Assembly: GCF_032854445.1 (NCBI RefSeq)
Contig: NC_088301.1
Span: 25,838,402-25,902,401 of the forward strand
Direction of reading: 5' to 3'
Length of the DNA stretch: 64,000 bases
Source of the DNA: Liolophura sinensis
Taxonomy: Eukaryota; Mollusca; Polyplacophora; Chitonida; Chitonidae
Shown here: positions 49,755 to 61,800 of the stretch, piece by piece
How positions within the stretch are numbered: the first letter of the stretch is position 1
How the letters are laid out: each line of letters begins with the position of its first letter
The notes under the pieces: model-generated
What the model saw: only the letters and a program-made list of their open reading frames with translations
What the model was told of the DNA's origin: nothing
The model's database searches: none
Program-made: the position numbers and the translations under genes

Positions 49755-52444
49755 ATGGAAGTGCCTGTAGAATTTGTGAGCCATGACCAGACAAAGACAG
49801 AGATTCAGATGCTTGGTTACAGCTACTCGCATCTGGACAAGAATGGTAATGATACATTGTATACTGGTAACATATATAAATAATTTTAATTATCGACTGA
49901 TGCCGGATGGTATCTAGAAAATTCCCTGTCCAAGGCCAGGGTTAGACCAGCATCTTGCATCCTAGCAATTGAAAGGCGATCACAAATAGCCAAATCCCAG
50001 TACCCTTGGTGGAGTAAGAGTGAGTTAGTACTTGGGGGTTTAACGTTGCACTTAACTGTTATCAGTCATGATACGGGTCAGCCAGTCGTTGCACTATCAC
50101 CTTAATGCTAATTAAACACCAAGAAAGGAAGTTACAACTTTTAAGGTCTTAAGTGTGACCAGACCCAGGATAGTCCCTGGATCTACCGCCCCCGAAGCGG
50201 ACACTCTACCAACAGAGCCATCGGGGCCAGTCAGGTAGACTAAGAGAGGATTATGAGGAGATCAGTTGCACAAGCCTCTGACTGATACAGTCGTTGTGAG
50301 TTCAAGTCCAGGCCATGCTGACTTACTCTTCGGTCCTATGTGAGAAGGTCCACCAGCAACCGCAGATGACCGTGAATTTTCCTGGGCTGTGCCTGGTTTT
50401 CTCCCACTATAATGCTGGTCGACGTCAGATAAGGGAAATATTCTTGAGCGAAGCAAAAAACAGCAATCAAAACAATATATAAATCACTTGTTATTGAAAC
50501 AATGTTTTTAATTTGTACTAAGGCTTTTTTTTTCCAACAAAAAAAAAAGGTCATTGGAAAGGTTGAAAATACTGTATATGTTTTATAGATCTAGACAGAG
50601 CCAATATCAACCTCTAGATCTAACTTCATTAGTGAGTTTAAGAATCGACTGTCGATTTTTATAGTCGGTCGGGAAGCAAGATAAAAATAGCTCAATTACA
50701 TGTGGGTGTGGTATTTCACACATTAAACATGCAGCTGTCAAAAAGTGCAGGAGTTAAATGACATGAAGTTTTGTTGATGGAGTACCTTGAACATCCATGG
50801 TGGATTGGCTGCAGCTTTAAGACAGGAAGTTTGGTTGGTAACCGGCATTAGGGTTGGTTTTCTGGGCACTGAAGTTTCCATAAAACCAAATGTGGTTATA
50901 CGAGTGAATACAATGTTAAGACACAAATCAAATACATAAATGAATAAATAAATAATCATCGCTGACATTGTGTGAGCCTTGGTGACAATAAGCAGTTGAT
51001 GGCATTTGTGTAGCTTTTTTGCACAGTGTTTGTTCCACCATGAATATGGTGGGCAAGTCTTTACATCACGCATTGAAAAGATCTTTGTTTACTCGCAAAA
51101 TGTTGTTGGTTTATGCCAGACATACCACCCATATAACTGACAGCCATTGTACAGGTTAAAAATTTAATGGCAATTTAAAGGACACATGAATCACTTGGTT
51201 TTTATTGCATAAGCCAGAGTATACGATGTGGCCTAACATACAGCTGTACATAAAAGCCTCTCAGCTTTTTCTTGGAGCCTGAAAATGACTTTAAGATACA
51301 GTTTTCCTAACCCCCAGGAGACAGTCTGGAAATTAAATAGCTGTCAATGGTAATAGCTGTCAAATGACATCGCTGGGGTGAGAGCCCGAACTGGGGACAC
51401 TAAGCTGATCCAACATTCCCAGGATGTTCATGGAGAATGTTGTTTCCTATTGTTTCCAACCAATGATGGAAAAATGCATAAAATAGAGGGGTTATTAAGA
51501 AATATGAAATATGCCTCAAATATGAAATTTTGTTTTTAAATTTTTTTTGGCAGATCTTTCTTCATTTTCCTCAAAACCATGCTCCTTGTTTTGTAGTACT
51601 TTTTCATTTATCAATGAAATAAATGAGCAAAGAATATTCATTCAGGAATGGTAATTGTGCAGTGAAAGGGATTAGATTATACGTGCAGATAGCAGTAAAT
51701 TCTGTCTAATTTTTTGCAGGACGGCTTTCGGAGAAGAGAACCTGTTTTCTGACAATTCTTTACGCCAGTCCAGACTTCATTGACAACCGCAGACTGAGAC
51801 AGGACAGGCGGTTATATTTTAGCTACTTCCGTATTAAGCTAAATACCCCACTGATAGATCCAAGGAGTTTGTTATACAAGAAAATCTGGCTGGAGGAAGA
51901 ACTGGTGCATGTTGGAAACACGTCCTTCATCATAAACTCCTTATTAAAAAGCCCTGACCGACGAAACACATTGGCCATTGCTAAATCTTTGTCCGTCATA
52001 GTGGACAAGGAGACACACAAGAAAAGGCAGCTGCCCTCGTGGTTTAAAGAAAAGTTTGGCCACATTAAACAAGAGCCTGTAAAGTTTGAGATACCAGAAG
52101 TGCCGCGGCACTGGAACTGCAAGGTCAAGATTTCCCACAATGATATCGACCTGAATAAGCATGCTAACTTCTCAGCCTATATCAGCTACTGCCAGGATGC
52201 TGTGTATAAACATCAGGTACAGCAGTCGAATTTATCATGGTTTAACAGACTTGGTGTAGAAGAGGTTGAGCAGAGTTATCTGGGTGAGGCCATGGAGGGT
52301 GAGGAACTAAGCCTGTATGTACAGCAGACGTCTAGCCCAGGGGCCGTCTTCCTTGTTAGTGTGGAGAAAGACGGGGTGATTATTGTTAAGACCAGATTAG
52401 TATATACATCTGCTTTATCACCTGGTCTTACTTCACAGCTGTAA
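49755..52444 (+). CDS. Double-hotdog acyl-thioesterase-like protein, two exons (49755-49845, 51720-52444)
   Basis: Exon 1 encodes MEVPVEFVSHDQTKTEIQ and ends in phase 1 at AATG|GTAATG. Exon 2 follows a TTTTTTTGCAG acceptor and runs to TAA, giving 271 residues. The start ATG has a strong context (AAGATGG). The C-terminal half contains NDIDLNKHANFSAYISY (about residues 171-187). This is the D-x-D/N-x-N-x-H-x-N...Y signature seen in the hotdog domain of acyl-ACP and 4HBT thioesterases. The N-terminal half (residues 30-150) could be a second, diverged hotdog with a LxEEL segment. I know of no characterised animal orthologue; a role in hydrolysing fatty-acyl thioesters is inferred. There is no obvious signal peptide or membrane span. 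A possible AATAAA lies at 53757-53762, rather far downstream. Confidence 0.8.
50013..50232 (-). mobile_element. SINE family B with an internal deletion
   Basis: The head and both ends are present, but about 150 bp of the core between the CAGTCATGA and ATACGGGTCA segments is missing. Confidence 0.7.
50258..50477 (+). mobile_element. SINE family A, diverged, hotdog gene intron
   Basis: GTGAGTTCAAGTCCAGGCC (B-box region) is followed by the core with many changes and a degraded tail. Confidence 0.65.
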
Positions 52445-52509
52445 ACTCACATGTCCAAGAAAATATGTTTTTTTCGAAAAAATGGTAAATGACCTGAAAT
52501 GTGGTCAAT

Positions 52510-52700
52510 TTTATTTTATTTATTTATTTTCTTGATTCAAGTTTTACGCCAAACTCGAGAATATTTCACTTAAGTGACAATGGCCAGCATTATGGTGGGA
52601 TTCAACAGGGAAACCTACAATGATACGCAGGTTGCTGCAAGACCTTCCCATGTACGACCGGAGATGAAGCCAGGTAACATGAGCCGGACTTGAACTCGCA
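52510..52700 (-). mobile_element. SINE family A, downstream of the hotdog gene
   Basis: Tail and diverged core starting 65 bp after the hotdog stop codon, so probably within its 3' UTR, in antisense orientation. Confidence 0.65.
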
Positions 52701-53530
52701 CATCATAATATATGGCATTTATTTGCCTTGATACATTTTTTAGGAGGCTGGGGCAACATTTTGGGTTATTTACCTTTATTGTCTTTTCTTGAAATCCATC
52801 ATAACTCTGGAGTGAAATTTATGTAATGTAAAATTACAATTCTGAGTGTCTCCGATTTGCACCTTGTAAAACAAACTCATGTTCATGTCAGTCCGTATTA
52901 CTTTGAAGGATATCCATGTTGTGAAGCAGGGTTTGGCATTGCATGAACTGCCTCATACCTCATTGATGTACTCAGCGGAGCATAACAATTTGGAACATTG
53001 TCCCTATATCCAGTGGGTTACCTGGCAGCAGATTTATTGTGATTCGTCAGCAGGGATAGAAATATGGCGTTAGTACCAGTATAAGTGCACTAATACGAAT
53101 TATTAGCACATGGACAATGTGCAGAAAAAAAAAGATTGTTTTAATATTATAAAATTCATGCTCACCATAAACCTATGGAGAGTGCTGTGTTTTCTTCATT
53201 AGAGCATTGGTTTACATAGAGATTTCTTAATTTTCCTAGTATAGATATGCCCAAAGTCTGAGATGGTGTGTTTCTCAGTGCAGGGAGACTAGAGTCAAAT
53301 GTACTGTGTGAACGCAACTTTATTTCTTAAATTCATCCTTGATCGGAGAGTATTTAAAGGTTTATTGGATTTCTTTGTGGTAAAACCAAAGAGGATTACA
53401 TATACTAATGTAGATGTATATGAGAAGTCATGTTACCAATTTTGCCTTGTTATCCTAGAGAACTAAAATTTAAACTTGAAGAGATAGTTAAGGGTATTAA
53501 TATAGCACACCTATGTACAGGATACAATCT

Positions 53531-53674
53531 ATTTGTTTAATTGAGCAAAGTTTTATGCTGTACTCAGGAATATTTCACTTGTACAACAACAGCCAGGATT
53601 ATGGCGAGAGGAAACCTGTGACCATCTGCAGGTTGCTGATAGGCCAACCTGAGAGGAAGCTAGCTCGACTTGAA
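53531..53674 (-). mobile_element. SINE family A, degraded
   Basis: Core pieces GCTGTACTCAGGAATATTTC and CCATCTGCAGGTTGCTG are recognisable. Confidence 0.6.
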
Positions 53675-55221
53675 ATTTGATGGTACAATCTGTGGAAACT
53701 GTCTAGTATTAAAGTCTTTAGGATTTTTAAAGACATAATTTATGAAAGTCACATATAATAAAACCAAGAGAATATTTTAATCACATCCTGATCACATTTG
53801 CTTTGTAGGACAGTTTTGTTTTCTTACCAAATGTGGAGGCTTTATTTTTTGAAGGATTCGTCATTCTTTTCTCTCTGGATAGTGCCACAGACAGAATTGT
53901 CACGTATCTGTGAGGCATTGATCGGGTTGTACTACCAATGAGGGGACATCCAGTTGAGCAAATTGCAGCAATATTATAATTATCCAAGTGTTTGTTTTTG
54001 ATTTGTTATACCAGAGGGCGAAATGAAGGTCAAGGTGGGAAAACTCTAAACTACAGTTTTATCTGATTAACTTTATAGACTAGAAATTACCCGATATCCA
54101 GAAGTGAAATAGTGTAAATAGATGATGAAAGCAAGAGATTAAACGTGTTGATAATTTTACAATATAGTATCATTTAATGTATGTCATCATAGAGTGATTT
54201 ATTCATTTGGAGTTGCCTTATATGATGTCTGTTTGCTCAAATGTTTATATTTTATTTATATATAAATAATAATCAGAAATATAAATCTTTGTTTATATAA
54301 TTCTATCAGGGTTTTGTTGTGTTCTTTCAGAAATCAATGGTATTTTTTTTTCCTGGAGAAAAACACCTCTTATCCAGCTAAACATAAAGTTAGTCATATC
54401 CCAATGGCATCACATTTCATGAGCCCATTTTACAAAGCAGTCTAGAAATCACGCCTGGCAGCATATCCACGATGACATGTAGTGAAGATTTGCCCCCAAG
54501 GTAAGTGCTCTTGATGGTGCATTGAGACTGCTTTATAAAACATGCCCCAATGGGTCAATCCAAGTGCTGACCTGAGGTGAATGCTGCCTCACTGTAGTGC
54601 CATTTCAAACACACCAGATTTTATATGGTTCATACAGTCATAGTACAGACATCAAGCTTGAATTTAATCACTTGTTCTAACCACCAAGGAGGAAAGTGAT
54701 AAGACTACAAGCCCTCAAGACTTAGTCTCAGCCAATTCAGGACTGAGCGTATCACTTACTTTATGGCACGGCAGGAATCACCTGATTTCACTTATTGACT
54801 GAGGAGAGTAATGTGTCTGTGGAGTATTAAAACCCTGGGCAAGTAACTGACCAACTTTCCTAATTGTGACACACAGATTTTTGCCGTGTATGGATAGGCA
54901 AGTATCTCCAGTGAACTTCATGTAAGACCTGAATGACTATCAATGTCTGCAAGAAAGAAGGGTTATGGTAATTCTCAAATTCTTTGAAACTCAAAGGCGC
55001 CTGGATATTTAACAGCAGAATTTGTGATTGTCTACAGTGGATGGAGTGCCTGACCCTTGGCGAGTTACTACCAAAGGTTCCCACGTATGACTAAACAGAT
55101 GTCACTGCCTTATTGGTAGAAGACAAGTGGTCCTCACCGAACATACTTACTGACACCTAGGCTGCTGGGAAGTTCAAGAACAAGGGAAACTTCCCTCTCA
55201 AAGGGATTGAGCCCACACTTC

Positions 55222-55232
55222 ATATATATATG

Positions 55233-55278
<46 letters not shown>
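55222..55278. repeat. (TA)n microsatellite
   Basis: About 56 bp of alternating TA with a few interruptions. Other simple runs lie at 4817-4840 (CA) and 33967-33981 (TA). Confidence 0.9.
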
Positions 55279-55280
<2 letters not shown>

Positions 55281-55354
55281 TGATTGGGTTTTTCATAAAA
55301 CCCAACAATTGAGTCATAAGGTGTGTGTGCATATATATGTCTTATTGTGGCAGG

Positions 55355-55588
55355 GCGATTCCATGCCGCTAAAGTGCTGTTGCAACTGAAATATCATTCC
55401 CATGGTACTGGGCCATTCAGTCTTGCTTCCTTGCGTTAACCTCTCATTGCTCAGCGCCAAGAGAGGCAGCAACAAATACCGTCTTTGAAGTCTTTGGTAT
55501 GACCCGAACGAGGTTTGATCCCAGGTCTCCTGACTTCACCTTGTAGTTAGGTCATGCACCTTACTCACTGAGTTACATCCCACTCCTG
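55355..55588 (-). mobile_element. Third tRNA-derived SINE, related to family B
   Basis: The minus-strand head GGATGTAACTCAGTGAGTAA and the B-box-like GGGATCAAACCTC precede a core with TATGACCCGAACG-type sequence. Confidence 0.5.
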
Positions 55589-55861
55589 ATCCAGTCATAA
55601 ATGTAACCACATTCGCACACCCATTAAATTCATACAGATATCAAAATTTTCGCTGTTAAATTATAACACAAACCACAGAAATAACGTCTTCATTTGAACA
55701 AATTTATCTCCATGATAAATACAACATGAACACCTCTGATTCCACACAGCACAATCTTAACGTTAAAGATCACAACTCCTTAAATAAAAAAACAACCAAC
55801 TTTGTTGAGACAAACAGCAGGAAATGCTGGACAAGAGACTCGTATGAAGTGTAAAACGGTG

Positions 55862-58800
55862 CTATGATACGGCTGTGTCCTCCGCAACAATGTCAAAGTC
55901 TGTCTCATCTTTGATGTCAATTGCAATATCATCACTGGTAAATCTTTGGCCAAACATATCTCTGATGCAGCCGAGAAAACTTGAAATTCCGTCCGTCTCC
56001 AAGGGTAGATAACTCTGAAGTGACTGTAACATCTGAAATCAGAGATCAGTGGTGATTTTGATTAATGCATCTCAACATATCTCCAGGGCGTTCATGAGAA
56101 GTGGTTACCAGCAACAAGAAAGCTGCCAATTCTGTAGAAAATGGAGCAGGTAAGCCTTGATGCTAGTTTACTCTCTTTAATTCTCTCTTACGTGGCTATC
56201 TACTTTTTCAAGGTAACCTTCTCCTCAAAAAGATACTTCTGTTTCATCACTTAGTGGTATCAATATTTATTAATAAATTTATCAATATTGATAAATGCAA
56301 GGCAGCTGAACAGTTCACAGCACAATACTGAACAAGAACATAATGTACACATGGCAACGACTGCAGAAGTGTACAGTTAAGAAAATAATTTCTCAACCTT
56401 TTTCCACATGAAAAGAGCAACTTTCGATGTGATTTACACACCTTCTTAATTTGATTTTGAAGGCAAACCTAACTTGGTTGGGGTGGAAAATATCAGGACA
56501 TCACAGAAGTATAATTGTAGTCTGAGTAATGTCCTCATAATATATTTGAAACAATATAGCTTTACTAATCAATACAGGAGTTTCAATTTGAAACAAAACT
56601 GATACCAACAGGTCAAAATCTAAGACCTACACCTTACAGAGAAGGGTTTCAGATAACATTCATAAATGGACAGAGTTTATGTATTCATTTATTTATTTGA
56701 TTGGTGTTTTACGCTGTACTAAAGAATATTGCACTTATACAATGGCGGCTAGCATTATGGTGGTTGGAAAGCAGGCAGAGTCCGAGGGAAAGGACCAAGA
56801 TTAAAGAGAAACCTAGTTCCCCTCATGAACCGACATACCAAATATGAAATCATAATCTGCAATGGCTTGTCATGTATTGCGACTATGTCGTCCATACAGG
56901 AGAACGGACATCACGATGAAATAATCTTTGGCATAAAAACTCTCAAACATGCCATTTGCCATGGAAACCAGAAATTTAGGTGAAAAGAGGAACCTAGTTC
57001 ACCTAAACATGAACCTGTATACTAAAGAATAAATCTTAATATCTGCAGTGCTTTGTCTTTATATACTGCGATCTTGTCGTTTATAAAGAAAGACATAGTA
57101 CAAAATAATCTCTGGGATAAAAACACCCAAACTTCCCATTTCCATCCGGTTGCCATGGGAACTAGAAATTTAAATGAAACATCCATCATTTAAATAGCAT
57201 ACCAGATCACTTCAATGTGAACCTGATGGACATAGTGAAAAAATAATCTGTGGGATAAAAACGTACCTTGTCCAGGCAGATCAGGTTGTCGCTGGCTCGG
57301 TACATGCTGAGTAAGTCCACCCGATGAGGGTTATCACCATGTCTGCACACAACCTCCTCTGACGCAGACACAACCACATCAGCACTGAACTTGTGCTGAG
57401 CCACTTTAAAATCAAACTGATATGGCACGTCTGGAACGAGACAATCAAACTGATGTGAGGTGAGGAAACTTAAAAGAGGTAATAAAACGTAATATCAGAC
57501 ATTTGGAGTGGGAAAATCAAACTGATATGACACAGTTAAAGGAGAACAAAACTTAAAACAATGACACTATAGGCTGAAAAGAGCACATTTTTTTCTATCT
57601 GGTGGTGCCTACTGCATAATTTTGCGAGTTCTGATCGCCATACACATAAAGCCTTAAAATAGCAAAGCTGGCATAAATCGCTGAGTACATCGCGTCCTCC
57701 ATCTTTAACACCCTGTAATTTATGATGGAGGTGTGTTGCCACTCAGCCAATGAGAGTTGTTTAAACTGCTGGCGTGTTCGTGTAAACTCAGAACCTACAT
57801 CCAACATTCTGGTTTTCCGATCGTCAAGCGGAAAACGAACTGTACTGTTCCCTACTTTCTCGGACGAAGAGTTCTACCAGAAATGTACGAACTGCACTTC
57901 GGCGGTTTCCGAAGGCAATTCTCCTCCTAACACAGAAGACTTCAGGTCTAGTTCTTAGGCAACATGGAATCGCCCACAGCGGATTATGGCGCCGACATTA
58001 TTTATAATTTATCAACTTGAGGTACATATTGGAATTTTTTTTATGCTATGCACCTGCGAGGAAATGCATACTCTTTCCAATGGTATATGTTTGATATTTA
58101 AATTTTCTTCTCCTTTAAAAGGAAACAATCACACTGTCACTAAACTTGCTATGGGTTATGTTAAACCTAAAGAGTACAATTCATAAGCGAAATCTTCTTG
58201 AGTACAGCGTAAAACACCAATCAAATCACAAGTACATCTCCATATGTTTCAGTACTCCAACAGATGTGCATTTCGAGCTTAGATTAGTTAAGCAGCACAT
58301 GGGGCTGAAAGAAAAGGATTATAGGACTTGCAGACATACAATTATCAAAAAGACCAAACATCATGTCACTCCATGGATTCCTGTGTCTCGCAGAATATGA
58401 CTGCTGTTTTTAACAGCAATACATTATGGGTTCGTTTTTCTTTGTTTTGTGTAGTTTTTTACATACTGTAAATATCCAACCTTTTCAACCACTAAAGCAT
58501 TTCTTTCGGTGAAATTTGTGCATACAATTACTATGAAAATGATGCTAAAAATGATTGATTTGTTTCATTAAAGATGCAAGCTTCATAAAACTGTGCAAAT
58601 TATTTCTCTGTACCATCTGTAACATCTCTCAGCATGATTCAAAGAACTGGTTGCCAAGGCAACACAAAGGGTCGATGAATTAGGCTACTTGTGGAAGTCT
58701 TCAATGAAAAACCATAATTTAGCTCTCTACAAAAACATAGAAGTACTATTTCAGGGAATGCACTTTCTATTTAATATAACATTCCCCAAAGCCTGCACTA

Positions 58801-61800
58801 CACATCAATATCTACTGCTGACTTACTGCAGTGTCCATTCTGACTGGTCTCATCACTGACCATCAAACACCTAAACTCTGACTGAATGGCCGAGCCACAA
58901 CGCTTGTACGGATTCACGATCATTCCCACGAAGTTGGAGCCACCTTTTGCAAACCAATCCTGTAAACAAATTACAAGCTAATAAGAAAACTTATCCATAA
59001 TAAATAATCTTTGTTAACTTTCTCACATTTATTTCATAAGGAAAAAAATTTTAACAAAACTGACAATTTTCTTTTAAATTATAAATCTGAAGAAAGAGAA
59101 TAATTTACATCATTTTAACATCCCTGAACAAAATATTTTCCTTAGTGAAGAGCCATCCAATCATATGATAATATAACAGAAATATTAGTCAAAACTGGTC
59201 AAAAGAAGCTATCTTTAAATCTATCTTTATGCTTCCAAAGATATTGAAAAAGTGCTGGCTGAACTTCAATTTTTAAGAAAACTTGGGGAGAAAAGGAAAG
59301 TCATATGTTTTTCACTTCGCTGTACTGCTACTTTCACAATCAAAATGTCCACAAAACATGTTATTTATCTGGTTATTTCTCATCACCATGCTCAAGAATT
59401 TTTCACTTCAGAGCAGTGAAGTTCACAAATTCCTTGTCCAAGGTTGGGATTGAACTCTAAACTCATGAGTCCTTGTGACTGAAAGACAAGTTTCTTAATC
59501 GCTCAACCACCAACTCCTACAATTTCGATGCGAATCCGGGGAATCGATTCGCACAAAGACTCGCGCCATACTTGTCTATGAGAATCCACTTGGATTTGCA
59601 CAGAGAAAGTGTTTATTTATTTCTTCTGAAGAGTTCTACAAGGACCGCGATGAATTCAGTTTTAGCGTACATAGCTCGGAAAAGATTATCACCACTCGGC
59701 TTCAACTTCTGTTGATTGAACTTGTTCCAAACTCCCTGACTGGTTTGAAACGGGAAAGTTTGGCAATGGCAGTGTGCGATACAAGACAAAATCTCATAAC
59801 ACTTAAAGCCATGCGTAAGCTCAGCGGTAACAACCTCTGCCGCTGTGGTCGTGTTCACCAAGCACTTACAAGTACATGTAAACTAAAGTTACGCTTTCAG
59901 GAACAAAAATGGCTGAAAATTAATGATTTCGGTACAGATAACATTTGTCCAAGTATATAATTTTACTTACTTTTTTGACCTTTGAATTCTCGCAGTCTCT
60001 GACGTTGGAATCCTACCAGATTCTTGCAAGAAATTTAGAACTTCTAGGCCTGAATCTCAACCTAGGAAGCATCGTGTTCACAGTTAGATCCTGACTATTA
60101 CCTGGAATTTGAGCTGTGTCTCCAGATCCCTTACAGAAGGATTAGGGGCAAACGTTGGATGGGAGTGGTACCAGCCTACTATGTTCAGTCCCTGGCTGCC
60201 GATCTTCTCCCCTGCTACTGTCTGGGATACTGTGGGATAGCAAAAAAAATTGGTGTTCTAGTGTTACTTATTGTTTTGCTTGTTTGTTTGATTGGTGTTT
60301 AACGTCACATTCACCAATATTTGTGATACATGTATATCACCTTGTTCATGTAGCTGGCAAGACGGTATGGATAGTACATACGTAAAATGCTGCTTCACTA
60401 AAACACCATGACGAAGATACTGGATAGGGCGTAGTCACATTATGCTGACATAATACCAAACAGGGAAGTTGGCCTAACCAAGATACCAATTTTAAAGTTT
60501 TACATGCAGGTATGACTCAACTTGTGATTCAGCCCCGGATCAAACAATGGCAATTGTTTGTTTAATCATTATATGACAACCACTGCATGTTAAGTACTGG
60601 AAGTCAGTTGAAGAAAATCTTCCTGAATAATAAGAAATGAAATATATGTCATCTTTAAATTCAAATCAGAGCACATAGGGAAGTCAGTGTTCCCTTGAGA
60701 CAAACACTAAGCCTACATGTAAGAGCACTGTTTTGTTCAGAACAAAGTAGCCAGTATAAGGATGCATCTTGCTCCCACTACAGACCAGTCGAAATACTAA
60801 TTTCTCTGTAGTTCTTACAGACAGCTGGTAGGGCAGCTTACCTGGGTCCATCTCACACTGCATGCCTGTGCTGACACTGACACACGGGACAGCAGTAACG
60901 ATCTCTAACCTCCCCTCCTGGTACTGCCCTCCCAACAGACCAATCACCTCAGTCTTAGACACATGAGCATGGATGTCCACAATAGCTAGGGCCGTGCTGT
61001 GCATCTCCACAGCAAACGGTGGCTGGGAAAACCAAAATAGACTTCCATATGAACTGAGTCAGTACAACTTCACAACCGCTTTTATATTCAAAGAAACAGC
61101 ATTTTTAGAATTGTACCCATGTTATTTACACACATATACAAAAAGAGCATTTTTAACAAAAATACTTGGCTTGTGCTGTGAAAAAAAAAAAAAGTTTTAT
61201 GATGCCACTGTATGGAGAATTGCCAATATGACCCATAAAACTCACTGTAGAAATAAAATATCTGACTTCATTTTATAGAAGGATGAATATTCTCTGCGTT
61301 TAAATTTAACAGTTCCTTCTGAACTAGTTACAAGAGCACCAGTGCTGAGCTGATATCATCATGCTGGATAAATGAGTGATGAAGACAATCGTTACAAAAG
61401 TATCATGAAACCAATCAGAATAATTGCTACATGTACATATATGTTTAAGTCCACAATAGAACAAAAATGGTAATAATTTTGCAAAAAATTAATCAAAAGC
61501 TCAAAACTCAAACTTGACCCGTTATGGTGTCATGGTGGAGCCATTTAATTTAATAAGCCAGTTTCAATTTAATTACGATGAAATGCGTTGAAAAAAGTAC
61601 AGAAAACAGTCAATGTCCCAAAAAACATGCCAAAAAAAGGCTTTACTTCAGTTAAAAATGGATGAAGCTGCCTGAAACTCAAATCTGACCTATAAGTCAT
61701 TCTCGCGAGCCATGTGCCAAATTTCAATTCAATAAAATGACACTGGTCGTAAGTGGGAAGGTCTGCCAGCAACCTGCGGATGGTCGTGGGTTCCCCCCTG

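Larger units (their letters stand above)
52701..55354. other. Intergenic stretch between the hotdog gene and MYSM1
   Basis: Convergent 3' ends lie on either side. It holds the SINE fragment at 53.5 kb and AT-rich sequence. A possible AATAAA at 53757-53762 on the plus strand could end a long hotdog 3' UTR. Confidence 0.4.
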
